From positions 117,229 to 181,228 of the forward strand of contig JAVBMN010000026.1 of NCBI GenBank assembly GCA_031552405.1: a DNA stretch of 64,000 nucleotides. The letters run 5' to 3'. Numbering within the stretch: the first letter of the stretch is position 1; every line of letters begins with the position of its first letter. Origin of the DNA: UBA1794 sp031552405 (GTDB lineage: Bacteria > Bacteroidota > Bacteroidia > Bacteroidales > Bacteroidaceae). A model generated the notes under the pieces. It ran no database searches and was not told the origin of the DNA. It worked only from the letters and a program-made list of their open reading frames with translations. Both the position numbers and the translations under genes were made by a program. Positions 17,047-26,204 of the stretch are shown here, in pieces.

Positions 17047-18315
17047 TCACCCATCCTTCCGCTTCATATATTCATACCCGAAGTGGCAATACAGGCATTT
17101 TCGCTTCTCGCAATACTCGCGGGTGAGCTGGATAAGCGCTTGGCTATCCGCCGCATGTTCAGCACGTACGCCTGCGGCACGCCACTGGCGGATGATGTAA
17201 TTCTCCTCCGGAACAGTTTCTTCCAGAAAACGGGTGGCACGCTCTTTCAAGACTTCATTCCCCCGGTGGATACCATAGGCGTAAAGGAAGGGAACAACCG
17301 TATTTATCAACAGCAGGCGAAGCGAGGACAGACTCATGCGGCGCTCGGCCGGAGGTGTTTCACGCCCAAACAGCAAATGGTTCTGCCAATAGCCTGTGGC
17401 ATGAATCTGGAGCAACTCAAAGATCTGCATCGGCTCCTCCGCTTCCATCAACAAAGAGAAAAGAGCCGGACGGGCATGGTACAAAGCAGCCAGCTGGGCG
17501 ATGCGGATATGCGGAAAGTTGCCCGGACGCATACGCAGCAACTTGCACATAGAATCGGTAGATGAAAGGCAGAACTTATGCCGCAGAAACTGATACTCCT
17601 GTTGCAGGCTGCGAGTATACTCATCGGGCATATCTCCCGCCAACAGGCCGGCCTGTCCAAAGAAGAGCGCCTCAATCTGCAATAAGCTATCCCTGTGCTT
17701 AGCCAGGACAGAGAGCGGAATACGGACAGCCCAGCGCTCGAAAGCGTCACTGTTCACTCCGAAGCCAAAGTTGCGCGCAAGTGTAATGAAGAAAGCGGTT
17801 TCCCAATCGTGTGCAGAGCCTTCTAACCGAGCACCAATAGCGGCCGTCTTTTGTTGAAAGCGCTCAAAGACAAGGGCCGACATCCAGCCATGCACCTTTA
17901 ACTTTGGCAAAGTAGGAAGTACAGAGATACAGGAGGGGGTACGAATGGCAGCCTTCAATGATTCATAATTGCTCCTGACATAGGACGGGATGGTAAGCTG
18001 CAACTGTGGAATCACTTCGCCTGTAGAGCGTGGTACTACAGCATCCTCCTCTCCCACTACATGCAGAATGATGGAATCATAGGCATGATCTGTCTCGTGT
18101 TTATGCAGCCACCAGTCGGACGCCCGGGTATGCACTTCCACATTGCCAACCCACATTGTTCCGTCGATCCGGACTTTCGCATTGAAGAAATCGGGCCCCG
18201 CATTCCGGTTCAGCAAGCCCGGGTCAATCACTTCAAGCGGTAGCCCGGTGGTTGTAAATAAGCCCGATAATGGGAATAGTTTATGCCCCCATACATAATG
18301 AAGCAATCTTTCCAT
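17047..18315 (-). CDS. DUF2851 family protein
   Basis: 422 residues from the ATG at 18315, which begins the conserved 'MERLLHYVWGHKLFP'. Family hallmarks are 'DPGLLNRNAGPDFFNAKV', 'GNVEVHTRASDWWLHKH' and 'NSDAFERWA', and near the C-terminus 'CEKRKCLYCHFGYEYMK' with a CxxC. The N-terminal part resembles nuclease-like folds with acidic residues, but no biochemical role is established as far as I know. An upstream extension to 18429 is open but overlaps the lepB start and is rejected. A minus-strand TACTTTTG at 18343-18350 sits 28 bases upstream. It is convergent with DUF3108 (13-base gap). Confidence 0.85.
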   Translation of the reverse strand: MERLLHYVWGHKLFPLSGLFTTTGLPLEVIDPGLLNRNAGPDFFNAKVRIDGTMWVGNVEVHTRASDWWLHKHETDHAYDSIILHVVGEEDAVVPRSTGEVIPQLQLTIPSYVRSNYESLKAAIRTPSCISVLPTLPKLKVHGWMSALVFERFQQKTAAIGARLEGSAHDWETAFFITLARNFGFGVNSDAFERWAVRIPLSVLAKHRDSLLQIEALFFGQAGLLAGDMPDEYTRSLQQEYQFLRHKFCLSSTDSMCKLLRMRPGNFPHIRIAQLAALYHARPALFSLLMEAEEPMQIFELLQIHATGYWQNHLLFGRETPPAERRMSLSSLRLLLINTVVPFLYAYGIHRGNEVLKERATRFLEETVPEENYIIRQWRAAGVRAEHAADSQALIQLTREYCEKRKCLYCHFGYEYMKRKDG

Positions 18316-18342
18316 AGTATATTGATTGTTAGGTTTGTTCGC

Positions 18343-18350
18343 CAAAAGTA
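18343..18350 (-). promoter_or_regulatory. -7 element upstream of the DUF2851 gene
   Basis: Minus-strand TACTTTTG, 28 bases before the DUF2851 start; no matching TTG at 20 bases. Back to back with the lepB -7 box at 18373-18380. Confidence 0.4.
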
Positions 18351-18372
18351 CATTATTTGCAGTAAAAAACAG

Positions 18373-18380
18373 TATCTTTG
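18373..18380 (+). promoter_or_regulatory. -7 element of lepB promoter
   Basis: TATCTTTG 26 bases before the lepB ATG. No TTG at the usual spacing. Confidence 0.45.
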
Positions 18381-18405
18381 CGAAAAATAATCGTAGAAAT
18401 TCACT

Positions 18406-19878
18406 ATGGAGTCCTCTAAGAACACTCAAGATACCTCAACCTCCAGCTCCAAAAAAGGAGGTTTTCGCAAAAGTTTGATCAAGTGCTGCATCGCTTTAGT
18501 TCTGTACGTCATTTTCCTTATCTGGGTAAAGAGCTGGCTAGGCATCCTCCTTATTCCCGTCATTTTTGATGCGTATATCACCAAGAAGATCCCTTGGACT
18601 TGGTGGAAGAAGAGCAAAAACCCTATGATACATACCGTTATGGGGTGGGTGGATGCCATTCTCTTTGCTTTGATCGCCGTGTACTTTGTGAACATTTATC
18701 TTTTTCAGAACTATCAGATCCCCTCTTCCTCTCTGGAGAAATCATTGCTGGTGGGCGATTACCTCTTTGTGAGTAAGATGAGCTACGGCCCCCGCGTGCC
18801 GAATACCCCCCTGTCTATGCCATTGACCCAGCATACTCTGCCTGTATTCGACTGCAAGTCGTACCTGGAAACTCCTCAATGGCCGTACAAGCGTGTAGCC
18901 GGATTCGGCACACCGCAGCGAGGCGATATCGTGGTGTTCAACTTCCCCGCCGGCGATACTGTGGCGCTGGGATATCAGCAACAGGACTTCTATTCCCTGT
19001 GCTACGAAGCCGGGCGTCTCATCTATAGCCATCCTATTGAGATGGACAGCCTTACTCCTGCCGAACAACGCCAGGCATATAACTTCCTGTATTCCATCGG
19101 ACGGAAGTTTATCTCGGAGAAACCGGAATTCGGCGACATAGTAACCCGCCCCGTAGACCGTCGTGAGAATTACGTAAAACGCTGCATCGCCATCCCCGGT
19201 GACGAGCTGAAGATCGTAGAAGGACAAGTGTATATCAACGGAAAAGTACAGAAAAATCCGGATGAAATGCAGTTCTCCTACCGCGTATATACCAACGGAC
19301 TCATCCCCGAAGGAACCCTTCGCGACTTGCATATCAGCCTGGAAGATGCGGCCAACTACAACCCACAGCAATCCATGTACGTATTGCCCCTGACAGTAAA
19401 GAGCCGGGATGCCCTAAGGAATATGACGCAACTGGTCAAGAGGGTATCGCGCCTGACCGATGCGGATGATGGCGGCATGGTATATCCTCAAAACCTGTAT
19501 TCGCATTGGAAACGTGATAATTATGGTCCCATCTGGATTCCTAAGAAGGGAGAAAAGATCGATCTTTCTTTCAAGAACCTGGCCATCTACGAACGCTGCA
19601 TCACTGCCTATGAAGGCAACAAGCTAGAGGTGAAGGGCGAAGAGATACTCATCAACGGCACCCCTGCCACTAGCTATACCTTCCAAATGGATTATTACTG
19701 GATGATGGGCGACAACCGTCATAACTCACTCGACTCCCGCTATTGGGGTTTCGTGCCGGAAGATCACGTCGTGGGTAAACCCATCGTGGTGTGGATGTCC
19801 TTAGACAAAGACCGCACCTTTTTTGACGGCAAGATTCGCTGGGATCGCTTCTTCAAATGGGTGGCCAATATTAACTGA
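18406..19878 (+). CDS. lepB: Signal peptidase I, long Bacteroidota form
   Basis: 490 residues. Cleaves Sec signal peptides at the outer face of the inner membrane. Hydrophobic helices lie near residues 22-50 and 80-98, then the catalytic domain. The nucleophile box reads 'IPSSSLEKSLLVGDYLFV' (catalytic Ser most likely S109) and the general-base Lys is K258 in 'YVKRCIAIPGD'. The later family box 'MMGDNRHNSLDSRYWGF' is intact. It is longer than E. coli LepB because of an insert between the boxes. A degenerate paralogue starts 15 bases downstream. Its likely substrates include the several proteins in this window with Gln at the predicted +1. Confidence 0.95.
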   Translation: MESSKNTQDTSTSSSKKGGFRKSLIKCCIALVLYVIFLIWVKSWLGILLIPVIFDAYITKKIPWTWWKKSKNPMIHTVMGWVDAILFALIAVYFVNIYLFQNYQIPSSSLEKSLLVGDYLFVSKMSYGPRVPNTPLSMPLTQHTLPVFDCKSYLETPQWPYKRVAGFGTPQRGDIVVFNFPAGDTVALGYQQQDFYSLCYEAGRLIYSHPIEMDSLTPAEQRQAYNFLYSIGRKFISEKPEFGDIVTRPVDRRENYVKRCIAIPGDELKIVEGQVYINGKVQKNPDEMQFSYRVYTNGLIPEGTLRDLHISLEDAANYNPQQSMYVLPLTVKSRDALRNMTQLVKRVSRLTDADDGGMVYPQNLYSHWKRDNYGPIWIPKKGEKIDLSFKNLAIYERCITAYEGNKLEVKGEEILINGTPATSYTFQMDYYWMMGDNRHNSLDSRYWGFVPEDHVVGKPIVVWMSLDKDRTFFDGKIRWDRFFKWVANIN

Positions 19879-19893
19879 TAAAGTTGTACGCGG

Positions 19894-20529
19894 ATGAATA
19901 AACGAACAAGGAGCTTCTTACTATGGATGTATGCACTGCTGGCTGCATTGCTGGTAGTCATTTTGCTTCGCATGTTCGTATGCACCACCTGCATAATGCC
20001 CTCTGGTGAGATCTTGTTCATCAACAAATGGAGCTACGGCCTGCGCAGCCCTCTGCCCTCCTATTTCGGCTACCACAGATGGCTGCCACAACCGGTACAG
20101 AAGGGAGATCTGGCAGCCTTTGACAACCCCATGGAAGATGCACCACCGGAGTTTCGTCAGCTCTACGTATGTCGTTGCATTGCTCCGGCAGGAGACAGCA
20201 TCCAAGTCTCCGGAACTCCTTTTCGCATTCCCCGAAAAGGCAATCGTATTGCCGTAACCGCGGGGAACAAGCACATACTCCACGAAGCCATCAAACAACA
20301 CGAAGGCCGACAAGCCCTTATCGGTACGGAAGGGACACTCTATATCGACGGTTCTCCTGCTACACACTATACCTTTACCCGCAATTATTGCTGGATGGAA
20401 AACGACAAAGACAGCACAGTACTCGACTCCCGCTACTTCGGCCTCGTCCCCGAAGAGCTCCTCATCGGGAAGGTCTTCTACTCCATGCCAAACCCCTTAC
20501 AATCAATCACAACTCTCTTTAAGAAGTAG
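19894..20529 (+). CDS. S26-family signal peptidase paralogue lacking catalytic residues
   Basis: 211 residues, clearly related to the preceding signal peptidase: N-terminal membrane helix ('LLWMYALLAALLVVILLRMF'), 'LFINKWSYGL' aligned with 'LFVSKMSYGP', 'YVCRCIAPAGD' aligned with 'YVKRCIAIPGD', and 'LDSRYFGLVPEELLIGK' at the end. Two catalytic features are missing. The nucleophile box is collapsed to 'IMPSGE', about 8-9 residues shorter than 'PSSSLEKSLLVGD', and the general-base Lys is Cys (C93). The GDN of the late box is also changed ('MENDKDST'). It is probably a pseudo-peptidase or uses another chemistry. Located 15 bases after lepB, so most likely translated from the same message. Confidence 0.85.
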   Translation: MNKRTRSFLLWMYALLAALLVVILLRMFVCTTCIMPSGEILFINKWSYGLRSPLPSYFGYHRWLPQPVQKGDLAAFDNPMEDAPPEFRQLYVCRCIAPAGDSIQVSGTPFRIPRKGNRIAVTAGNKHILHEAIKQHEGRQALIGTEGTLYIDGSPATHYTFTRNYCWMENDKDSTVLDSRYFGLVPEELLIGKVFYSMPNPLQSITTLFKK

Positions 20530-20609
20530 CATAGCGCGCCTCCTCCTCCCTTAAAATGCCTATCCTTATTATAAGGTATTCATCGGATTCTTTTACCTAG
20601 AAAAGAGGA

Positions 20610-20640
20610 TTGTGGGAGGATCTGTTTCGGAATAACTTTG
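20610..20640 (+). promoter_or_regulatory. Bacteroidota-type promoter of the xus-like operon
   Basis: TTG at 20610-20612, 20-base spacer, TAACTTTG at 20633-20640; leader of about 37 bases to ATG 20684. A short A/T-rich imperfect palindrome at 20563-20577 (CCTTATTATAAGG core) lies upstream and could be a metal-regulator site, but it does not match a Fur box well. Confidence 0.7.
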
Positions 20641-20683
20641 CACCCAGCTTTACAAGAGTTATAAACGAAATAAATACCCCAAT

Positions 20684-23083
20684 ATGAGTTTAAGCAAAAT
20701 ACTCCTTACTCTTACCCTCCTCATATTTATATCCCCCCAGTTTCTATCGGCCAAAGAGATACTTGTAAAGGTATCGGGTATGGTGACCGACCACACACAG
20801 CAATGTATTGAATATGCCTATGTACAATTAGAAGGTACCCAATACATGGTAATTACAAATGAAACGGGTGAATATGAGATCCAGGCGCCTGCCGGAAAAT
20901 ACAATCTGATAGTGACAGCCAGCGGACACAAGACTATTGCCCAAACCATCATTCTGAAAGTAGGAGAAGACCTGACAGTAAACCTGAAAGCAGAGGCTGA
21001 AGCAAGTGCCCTGAACGAGGTGGTAATAACCGGAAAATCAAATGTGCAGAAGATCAACCAGTCAGCATACAATGTAGTAGCCATAGATACCCGAAAACTA
21101 CATAACACCACGCTTGACATCAGCCATGCCCTTGACCGTATTTCAGGAGTAAGGATACGTGAAAGCGGCGGTCTTGGCTCGCAGTCCTCATTCTCACTGA
21201 ATGGGTTTACCGGCAGGCAGGTTCGCTTCTTTATTGACGGAGTACCTATGGAAAGCTTTGGTTCCTCCTTCCAGATCAACAACATTCCCATCAACCTGGC
21301 TGAGCGCATTGAGGTATACAAAGGCGTAGTGCCTATCTCTTTCGGAGCGGATGCCCTAGGTGGAGCGGTAAACATTGTAACAACCAAACAAACAGGCAAG
21401 TACTTAGATGCCTCCTACTCATACGGTTCATTCAACACCCATAAGTCGTACATCAATATGGGCTACACCGCCAAATCCGGATTTACCGTGCAACTGAATG
21501 CATATCAGAACTATTCAGACAACGACTATCAGATCACGACTGATGTGGTGAATCTCCAAACTGGTGTCCACTCAGATGAGACAAAGGTAAAGCGCTTCCA
21601 CGATACCTATCACAATGAAACCGCCATCTTCAATATCGGAATAGTAGGCAAGAAGTATGCAGACAGATTGTTAGTGGGAGTTATCCTGGGAAAAAACAAA
21701 GCTGACATTCAAACCGGAGCACGTATGAGGGAATTTGTGTATGGAATGCGCTTTAAGCAAGGAAGTACCGTTATGCCCACTCTGCAATATTCAAAGAAAG
21801 ACTTGGGATTAAAAGGATTGGATGTCGTTTTGACCGGAAACTTCAACTTTGGCTACGACCAGGTAGTGGACACCGCAGCCCGGCAGTACAACTGGTTGGG
21901 AGAGTACATAACAAAGCCACACCCTGGAAGCGAAAGAACCCGTACCATGGAGAAAAGTAAAGATAACTTGGGTGTGTTTACTGGAAATATCAATTACAGG
22001 ATAGGTAGCAAACACATCTTCTCACTGAATAATGTGTTTAACACTGCTGATCGCAAAACCAAGAATGAAATAGATCCTGTGAACAAGAAATACCAACAAC
22101 CGAAGATCTTAAACAAGAACATCATAGGACTGGGGTATAAGTTTGACTACAGCGATGCCTGGAGCACCTCCATATTCGCCAAACAGTACCATCAGAAGAC
22201 TACCTATTCCAAACAAGAAACCGGCCCCGGCGGATGGGGTGATTATATCTATATTGAAACAGATAATTTTCACGACATCTGGGGATATGGAATTGCCTCC
22301 ACCTATTTTCTGAACAATGACCTGCAATTCAAGGCATCCTTTGAGAAGGGTATCCGAATGCCCGACCACTCAGAACTCTTTGGAAGGGAAGGGGATAATC
22401 TGGAAGGAAACCCGACCTTGGATCCCGAAACCAGCTACAATGTAAACCTTGGCATCACTTATTCAACTAAGTTCAATGCCGCGCATGGCCTAATCTTTGA
22501 CGGAGCATTTCTATACAGAGATACCCGCGATTTTATAAAGACTAAACTCAACGACAATCAAACACATATGGTGACGGAAAATATAGGCAAGGTCAAAAAT
22601 ACAGGCTTCAATGGAGAAGTCAGGTATACCTACAAAAAACTCCTGGAAACCTCATTGAATATGACTTATCAGAATCTCAGAGATGACTCTAAATACGAAA
22701 CCAATGAAGGAGTACAGAAAGAGAATACAACTTACAAAGACCGTGTACCCAATATGCCCTATCTTTTTGGGAATTTGGGTTGCGACCTGCACCTGCACAA
22801 CCTGATAAAGAAAGGGAATACACTAAACATCAGCTATAATATCCTATATGTACATGAGTACTATCTACGTTGGCCGGCTGATGGACAATCTTCTTCAAAA
22901 GACAACATCCCAAGCCAGCTTACCAATGACATTAGTGCCACTTACTCCATGAAAAACGGGAGGTACAATGTATCACTTGAATGCCGGAACATCTTTAATG
23001 AAGATGTATATGACAATTTCAGCTTACAAAAACCAGGCAGAAGTTTTGCTGCCAAATTTAGATATTTCATCAATAGTCATTAA
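20684..23083 (+). CDS. xusA: TonB-dependent outer-membrane receptor, XusA-like
   Basis: 799 residues. Signal peptide ('LLTLTLLIFISPQFLSA'), then a carboxypeptidase-regulatory-like domain (residues ~25-105), a TonB plug ('LDRISGVRIRESGGLGSQSS', 'FFIDGVPMESFGSSF', 'ERIEVYKGVVPISFGADALG') and a 22-strand barrel that ends in 'FRYFINSH'. Size and domain order fit ferric-siderophore receptors. The next two genes encode a DUF4374 lipoprotein and a PepSY inner-membrane protein, which is the gene order of xusABC in Bacteroides thetaiotaomicron, where the system takes up iron bound to foreign siderophores such as enterobactin. The symbol is assigned by this synteny, not by measured similarity. Confidence 0.85.
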   Translation: MSLSKILLTLTLLIFISPQFLSAKEILVKVSGMVTDHTQQCIEYAYVQLEGTQYMVITNETGEYEIQAPAGKYNLIVTASGHKTIAQTIILKVGEDLTVNLKAEAEASALNEVVITGKSNVQKINQSAYNVVAIDTRKLHNTTLDISHALDRISGVRIRESGGLGSQSSFSLNGFTGRQVRFFIDGVPMESFGSSFQINNIPINLAERIEVYKGVVPISFGADALGGAVNIVTTKQTGKYLDASYSYGSFNTHKSYINMGYTAKSGFTVQLNAYQNYSDNDYQITTDVVNLQTGVHSDETKVKRFHDTYHNETAIFNIGIVGKKYADRLLVGVILGKNKADIQTGARMREFVYGMRFKQGSTVMPTLQYSKKDLGLKGLDVVLTGNFNFGYDQVVDTAARQYNWLGEYITKPHPGSERTRTMEKSKDNLGVFTGNINYRIGSKHIFSLNNVFNTADRKTKNEIDPVNKKYQQPKILNKNIIGLGYKFDYSDAWSTSIFAKQYHQKTTYSKQETGPGGWGDYIYIETDNFHDIWGYGIASTYFLNNDLQFKASFEKGIRMPDHSELFGREGDNLEGNPTLDPETSYNVNLGITYSTKFNAAHGLIFDGAFLYRDTRDFIKTKLNDNQTHMVTENIGKVKNTGFNGEVRYTYKKLLETSLNMTYQNLRDDSKYETNEGVQKENTTYKDRVPNMPYLFGNLGCDLHLHNLIKKGNTLNISYNILYVHEYYLRWPADGQSSSKDNIPSQLTNDISATYSMKNGRYNVSLECRNIFNEDVYDNFSLQKPGRSFAAKFRYFINSH

Positions 23084-23096
23084 ACATTTTAGAATT

Positions 23097-24323
23097 ATGA
23101 AAACAAGAAAATTACACACTTTAGCCTTGTGTGCATTAAGCGCATGTACATTCACTTCCTGCGATGAAGAAAATGACCTGCCGGTAATGAAAGGGGCACC
23201 CTATATTGTCGTAGCCACACCCAGCGGCAGCTTGGGTGAAGGGGCCGATTATATACTCCAGTCAAAAACCTTATCCAGTGACACCGTAACTATTAAGGGG
23301 GCAGGTATTGAACAGGACGGATACCGGTATTACGCCTTTAACAACAACAAAGTGTTCAGTATACTGTACGGACAAGGCAACCCAGGCGACGTAGTAGTGT
23401 ATAACCTCAACTCAGAAGGAACCCTGCAGCATGTAGGAACTGTAAATACACCTTCGGTTCAGGTCTTTGGTAATTATAACAAAGAGTTGATCCTGATTCG
23501 CTCTCCCCGCTCGGGCGATGAGAATGCCACCATACTCAGGATCAATACAGATAATCCGCAAATTACAGATACCAAGTACCTCAACGTAGTAAATCTTGCC
23601 GATAACGGAGAAAGAGCACACTTCACCGGAGTATTCCAGGTAGGCAACAAATTATATGCACCCTATTACTGCATCAAAGGAGTAACGGGGCAGGTATTCA
23701 ACTCTGATTACTCAGATAGTACCTGGATAGCCGTGCTCTCCTATCCTGACATGACGTTGGAGAAGGTGATCAAGGATAACAGAACCAGCTACATCGGTTA
23801 CTACTTTGCCCAATGTGGACTGGAGCAGATAGAAAACGGGGATGTATACGCATTCTCCACAGCTACGCTAGGTGGAAGTGGAGTCGTTCCGTCTACCAAA
23901 CCTTCCGCAGCCATCCGCATCAAGAATGGTGAAACAGAGTTTGACCAAAGCTACTTCTTCAATATACAGGAGAAATCAGGAGGCTATCACTTGTACAATG
24001 CATACTACGTAGGCAATAACAAGTTCTTCCTGAGAATGTTTGCCGAGAAGAACAATACGGACAATCCAACGAATAGCAAGTTTGCCATCGTAGATATTGT
24101 TACCCAGTCATTTACATGGGTTACAGGTATGCCTGCAGCTGAAGATATCACCTTCATCGGCCGCCTGCCTCACATTGAGAAGGGAAGTTCCATCTCATGG
24201 GGTATCACTACCAAGCAGGAACTACCTTATGTGTATACCGTAGATATCGCTACAGCTACAGCCAAGAAAGGCTTAAGCGTCATAGCAGGAAGCGTCACTG
24301 CACTGGGAAAACTTAGCTATTAA
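23097..24323 (+). CDS. xusB: DUF4374 lipoprotein, XusB-like siderophore-binding protein
   Basis: 408 residues from ATG 23097, 13 bases after the receptor stop; longer in-frame starts lie inside the receptor gene and are rejected. Lipobox 'TFTSC' places the lipid-attached Cys at residue 22. The rest looks like a seven-bladed propeller-type beta repeat protein with recurrent 'YPDMTLEKVIKDNRTSYIGY' and 'TYVYTVDIATATAKKG' style strands. In B. theta XusB is a surface-exposed DUF4374 lipoprotein that binds ferric siderophore and hands it to XusA. The same role is inferred here from position and family. Confidence 0.85.
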   Translation: MKTRKLHTLALCALSACTFTSCDEENDLPVMKGAPYIVVATPSGSLGEGADYILQSKTLSSDTVTIKGAGIEQDGYRYYAFNNNKVFSILYGQGNPGDVVVYNLNSEGTLQHVGTVNTPSVQVFGNYNKELILIRSPRSGDENATILRINTDNPQITDTKYLNVVNLADNGERAHFTGVFQVGNKLYAPYYCIKGVTGQVFNSDYSDSTWIAVLSYPDMTLEKVIKDNRTSYIGYYFAQCGLEQIENGDVYAFSTATLGGSGVVPSTKPSAAIRIKNGETEFDQSYFFNIQEKSGGYHLYNAYYVGNNKFFLRMFAEKNNTDNPTNSKFAIVDIVTQSFTWVTGMPAAEDITFIGRLPHIEKGSSISWGITTKQELPYVYTVDIATATAKKGLSVIAGSVTALGKLSY

Positions 24324-24335
24324 GAAGTTATAAAT

Positions 24336-24390
24336 AGGGCTGCATCAAAAGTTGCCATAAGTTTGCAAAGCCGACTTGGGGTACAGCCCT
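24336..24390. repeat. Stem-loop between xusB and xusC
   Basis: AGGGCTG at 24336-24342 and CAGCCCT at 24384-24390 enclose 41 bases. It begins 13 bases after the xusB stop. It might attenuate xusC expression or be the remnant of a small mobile sequence; the 7-pair stem is weak evidence on its own. Confidence 0.4.
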
Positions 24391-24402
24391 ACATTATTGT
24401 AT

Positions 24403-25554
24403 ATGATCAGAGTAAAAAGAATAGCCTGTCAGTTGCATCTGTGGATAGGAATGTTATCAGGCCTCATCGTGGTGGTGGTATGCCTTACCGGAGCGATCTG
24501 GGCTTTAAAAATTCACAACTGGATAGATACTGATGAAGTGGCTGAAACAGAGATCCGCGAAACAGACAAGCCTTTGCTCAAGCCTTCTCAAATTATCGCA
24601 GTCACACAGGATGAGTTAAGCACAACTCCCACCTATATCACTTATACAAAGAACGGCCCTGCCAGCATCGGCTCATACAGCCGGAAGTCCAGAGAGTCCA
24701 TCCTGTTGAATCCTTATACGGGAGAAGTACTTTCCAGCAATAAACCGGGAAAAGAGGAAGCATTTGATTTCTGGCTCTTTATACGTCGCGGGCATCGTTT
24801 CTTATGGCTTCCTACTGAGGTGGGACGGCCGGTTGTAAACTACGGAACGCTGTGCTTTGTTGGGGTGCTTATTACAGGCTTGGTATTCTGGTTCCCCAAA
24901 TCTAGAAAAGAAATACGAAGGAAGCTTTGGTTCAGATGGGGGACACGCACCAATAGTTGGCGGAAAATATTCGATCTACATACGGTACTTGGCCTGTACA
25001 CCAGCCTCTTCCTTATCGCTATATCCCTGACAGGGATGGTATGGGGAATTGAATGGTGGTCAAAAGGTGTATATAAAATAACCACCGGAGGCAGGAAACT
25101 CCCCAAGCGAGACATGCTTTGTTCCGACACCCTATTCACAAATGCTGCACACACGCCGGAACAAGCCGTTGATTTCCTCTTTGAAAAAGCAAGAAGGGAA
25201 AATCCGAATGCCTACTCAATACACATTGGACTGCCTGATACTTTAGACAAAGCTTCCGTGATAAACGTTACCGTAGCCCCAGAAAAAGGAGTATACTACA
25301 ACTCTGACAGGTACAGTTTCGACCGCTACAGTCTGAAAGAAATACCCTCCAAAAGCCCCTACAGCGGAACGTATGCTGATGCATCTTGGGCCGACAAGCT
25401 GCGCCGTATGAACTATGAGATACACATCGGTTCCATCTGGGGTACTCCCGGTAAGATTCTGATGTTCTTTGCAGCATTGTTCGGAGCCAGCCTCCCCCTT
25501 ACAGGCTTTTATCTGTTTTTCAAGAAAAGACACAAGCACAGAAAGAAGGCATGA
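24403..25554 (+). CDS. xusC: PepSY-associated inner-membrane protein, XusC-like ferrisiderophore reductase
   Basis: 383 residues from ATG 24403. Four membrane helices in the PepSY_TM pattern: 'LHLWIGMLSGLIVVVVCLTG' (with the His-containing start), 'LCFVGVLITGLVFWFP', 'FDLHTVLGLYTSLFLIAISL' and 'ILMFFAALFGASLPLTGFYL', with PepSY-like periplasmic stretches between ('PSQIIAVTQDELSTTP'). Conserved His residues in helices 1, 2 and 3 are suitable heme or metal ligands. PepSY reductases of this type are thought to reduce ferric siderophore at the inner membrane. It closes the xus-like operon and is followed by a strong terminator. Confidence 0.82.
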   Translation: MIRVKRIACQLHLWIGMLSGLIVVVVCLTGAIWALKIHNWIDTDEVAETEIRETDKPLLKPSQIIAVTQDELSTTPTYITYTKNGPASIGSYSRKSRESILLNPYTGEVLSSNKPGKEEAFDFWLFIRRGHRFLWLPTEVGRPVVNYGTLCFVGVLITGLVFWFPKSRKEIRRKLWFRWGTRTNSWRKIFDLHTVLGLYTSLFLIAISLTGMVWGIEWWSKGVYKITTGGRKLPKRDMLCSDTLFTNAAHTPEQAVDFLFEKARRENPNAYSIHIGLPDTLDKASVINVTVAPEKGVYYNSDRYSFDRYSLKEIPSKSPYSGTYADASWADKLRRMNYEIHIGSIWGTPGKILMFFAALFGASLPLTGFYLFFKKRHKHRKKA

Positions 25555-25578
25555 CAAACACTTTCTAAGAGAGCACTA

Positions 25579-25610
25579 AAAAAGGACGCTATCCACAGCG
25601 TCCTTTTTAT
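25579..25610 (+). terminator. Intrinsic terminator of the xus-like operon
   Basis: AAAAAGGACGCT pairs with AGCGTCCTTTTT around the six-base loop ATCCAC; 12-pair stem ending in a T-run. It starts 24 bases after the xusC stop and is near-symmetric, so it may also act on the opposite strand. Confidence 0.9.
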
Positions 25611-25718
25611 TGGTCAGTACTTTGAAATTTTAGAGAGAATTGAAACTTCACAGCTTCAAGTTGTTTTAAGTAAAGCTACTAACTTATTGTTTTAAAAGCA
25701 AATAAAAAAATGTCTCTT

Positions 25719-26204
25719 TTATTCCGTGGGGACTTTCTCTTCGAGCACTCTTTGGGAGGCTTTGAGGCTGTCGGCCATGGAAACGTGTTTATCCACCGTA
25801 GCGGGCTGGGAAGCCAGTTGAGGGTCATTGGTACCCTGCACAGTTTCGTATCCTGCTACATTTCCCGAGGTGGAGAACATTTGCTGAGCTACGCCGCTCA
25901 ACAGGCACAATACTGCCACTGCGGCCGCTGCTTTCATCAAACCTGAGAAGCGCGATATCACAGTGATACGCTGTGCCTTCACCACCGGGGTATGGATGGC
26001 AGCCAATACCTTTGCATCAAAGTCTTCACTCAGACACTCCGCTTTGTGCTGCTCTTTCTGATACATAAACAAGGAGCGGTACTTCAACAAGTGTGCCGGT
26101 ATCTCCGCTTGTGCGAAGAAACTGCGCAGGATTTGTTCCTCTTCCAAGGTTGTCAGGCAATCCCAGTAGCGCTCCAGCAGTTGTTCAATGTACTTATAAT
26201 CCAT
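25719..26204 (-). CDS. Single-pass membrane protein, candidate anti-sigma factor
   Basis: 161 residues, not recognised as a named family. A soluble N-terminal part of ~90 residues rich in Glu/Gln/Leu ('ERYWDCLTTLEEEQILRSFF') precedes one membrane helix ('GLMKAAAAVAVLCLLSGVA', residues ~89-107) and a ~50-residue polar periplasmic tail. Its start overlaps the end of the ECF sigma gene by 11 bases, which is how anti-sigma factors are commonly arranged. It lacks the zinc anti-sigma HxxxCxxC motif and is not FecR-like. The regulatory role is inferred from position and topology. Confidence 0.7.
   Translation of the reverse strand: MDYKYIEQLLERYWDCLTTLEEEQILRSFFAQAEIPAHLLKYRSLFMYQKEQHKAECLSEDFDAKVLAAIHTPVVKAQRITVISRFSGLMKAAAAVAVLCLLSGVAQQMFSTSGNVAGYETVQGTNDPQLASQPATVDKHVSMADSLKASQRVLEEKVPTE

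Noticed and set aside
18316..18429. N-terminal extension of the DUF2851 gene
   Set aside because: It would overlap the divergent lepB start, and the conserved block begins at the ATG at 18315.
20560..20580. Fur box before the xus-like operon
   Set aside because: The A/T-rich dyad is short and does not fit the GATAATGATAATCATTATC pattern; iron control remains likely but unsupported by sequence.
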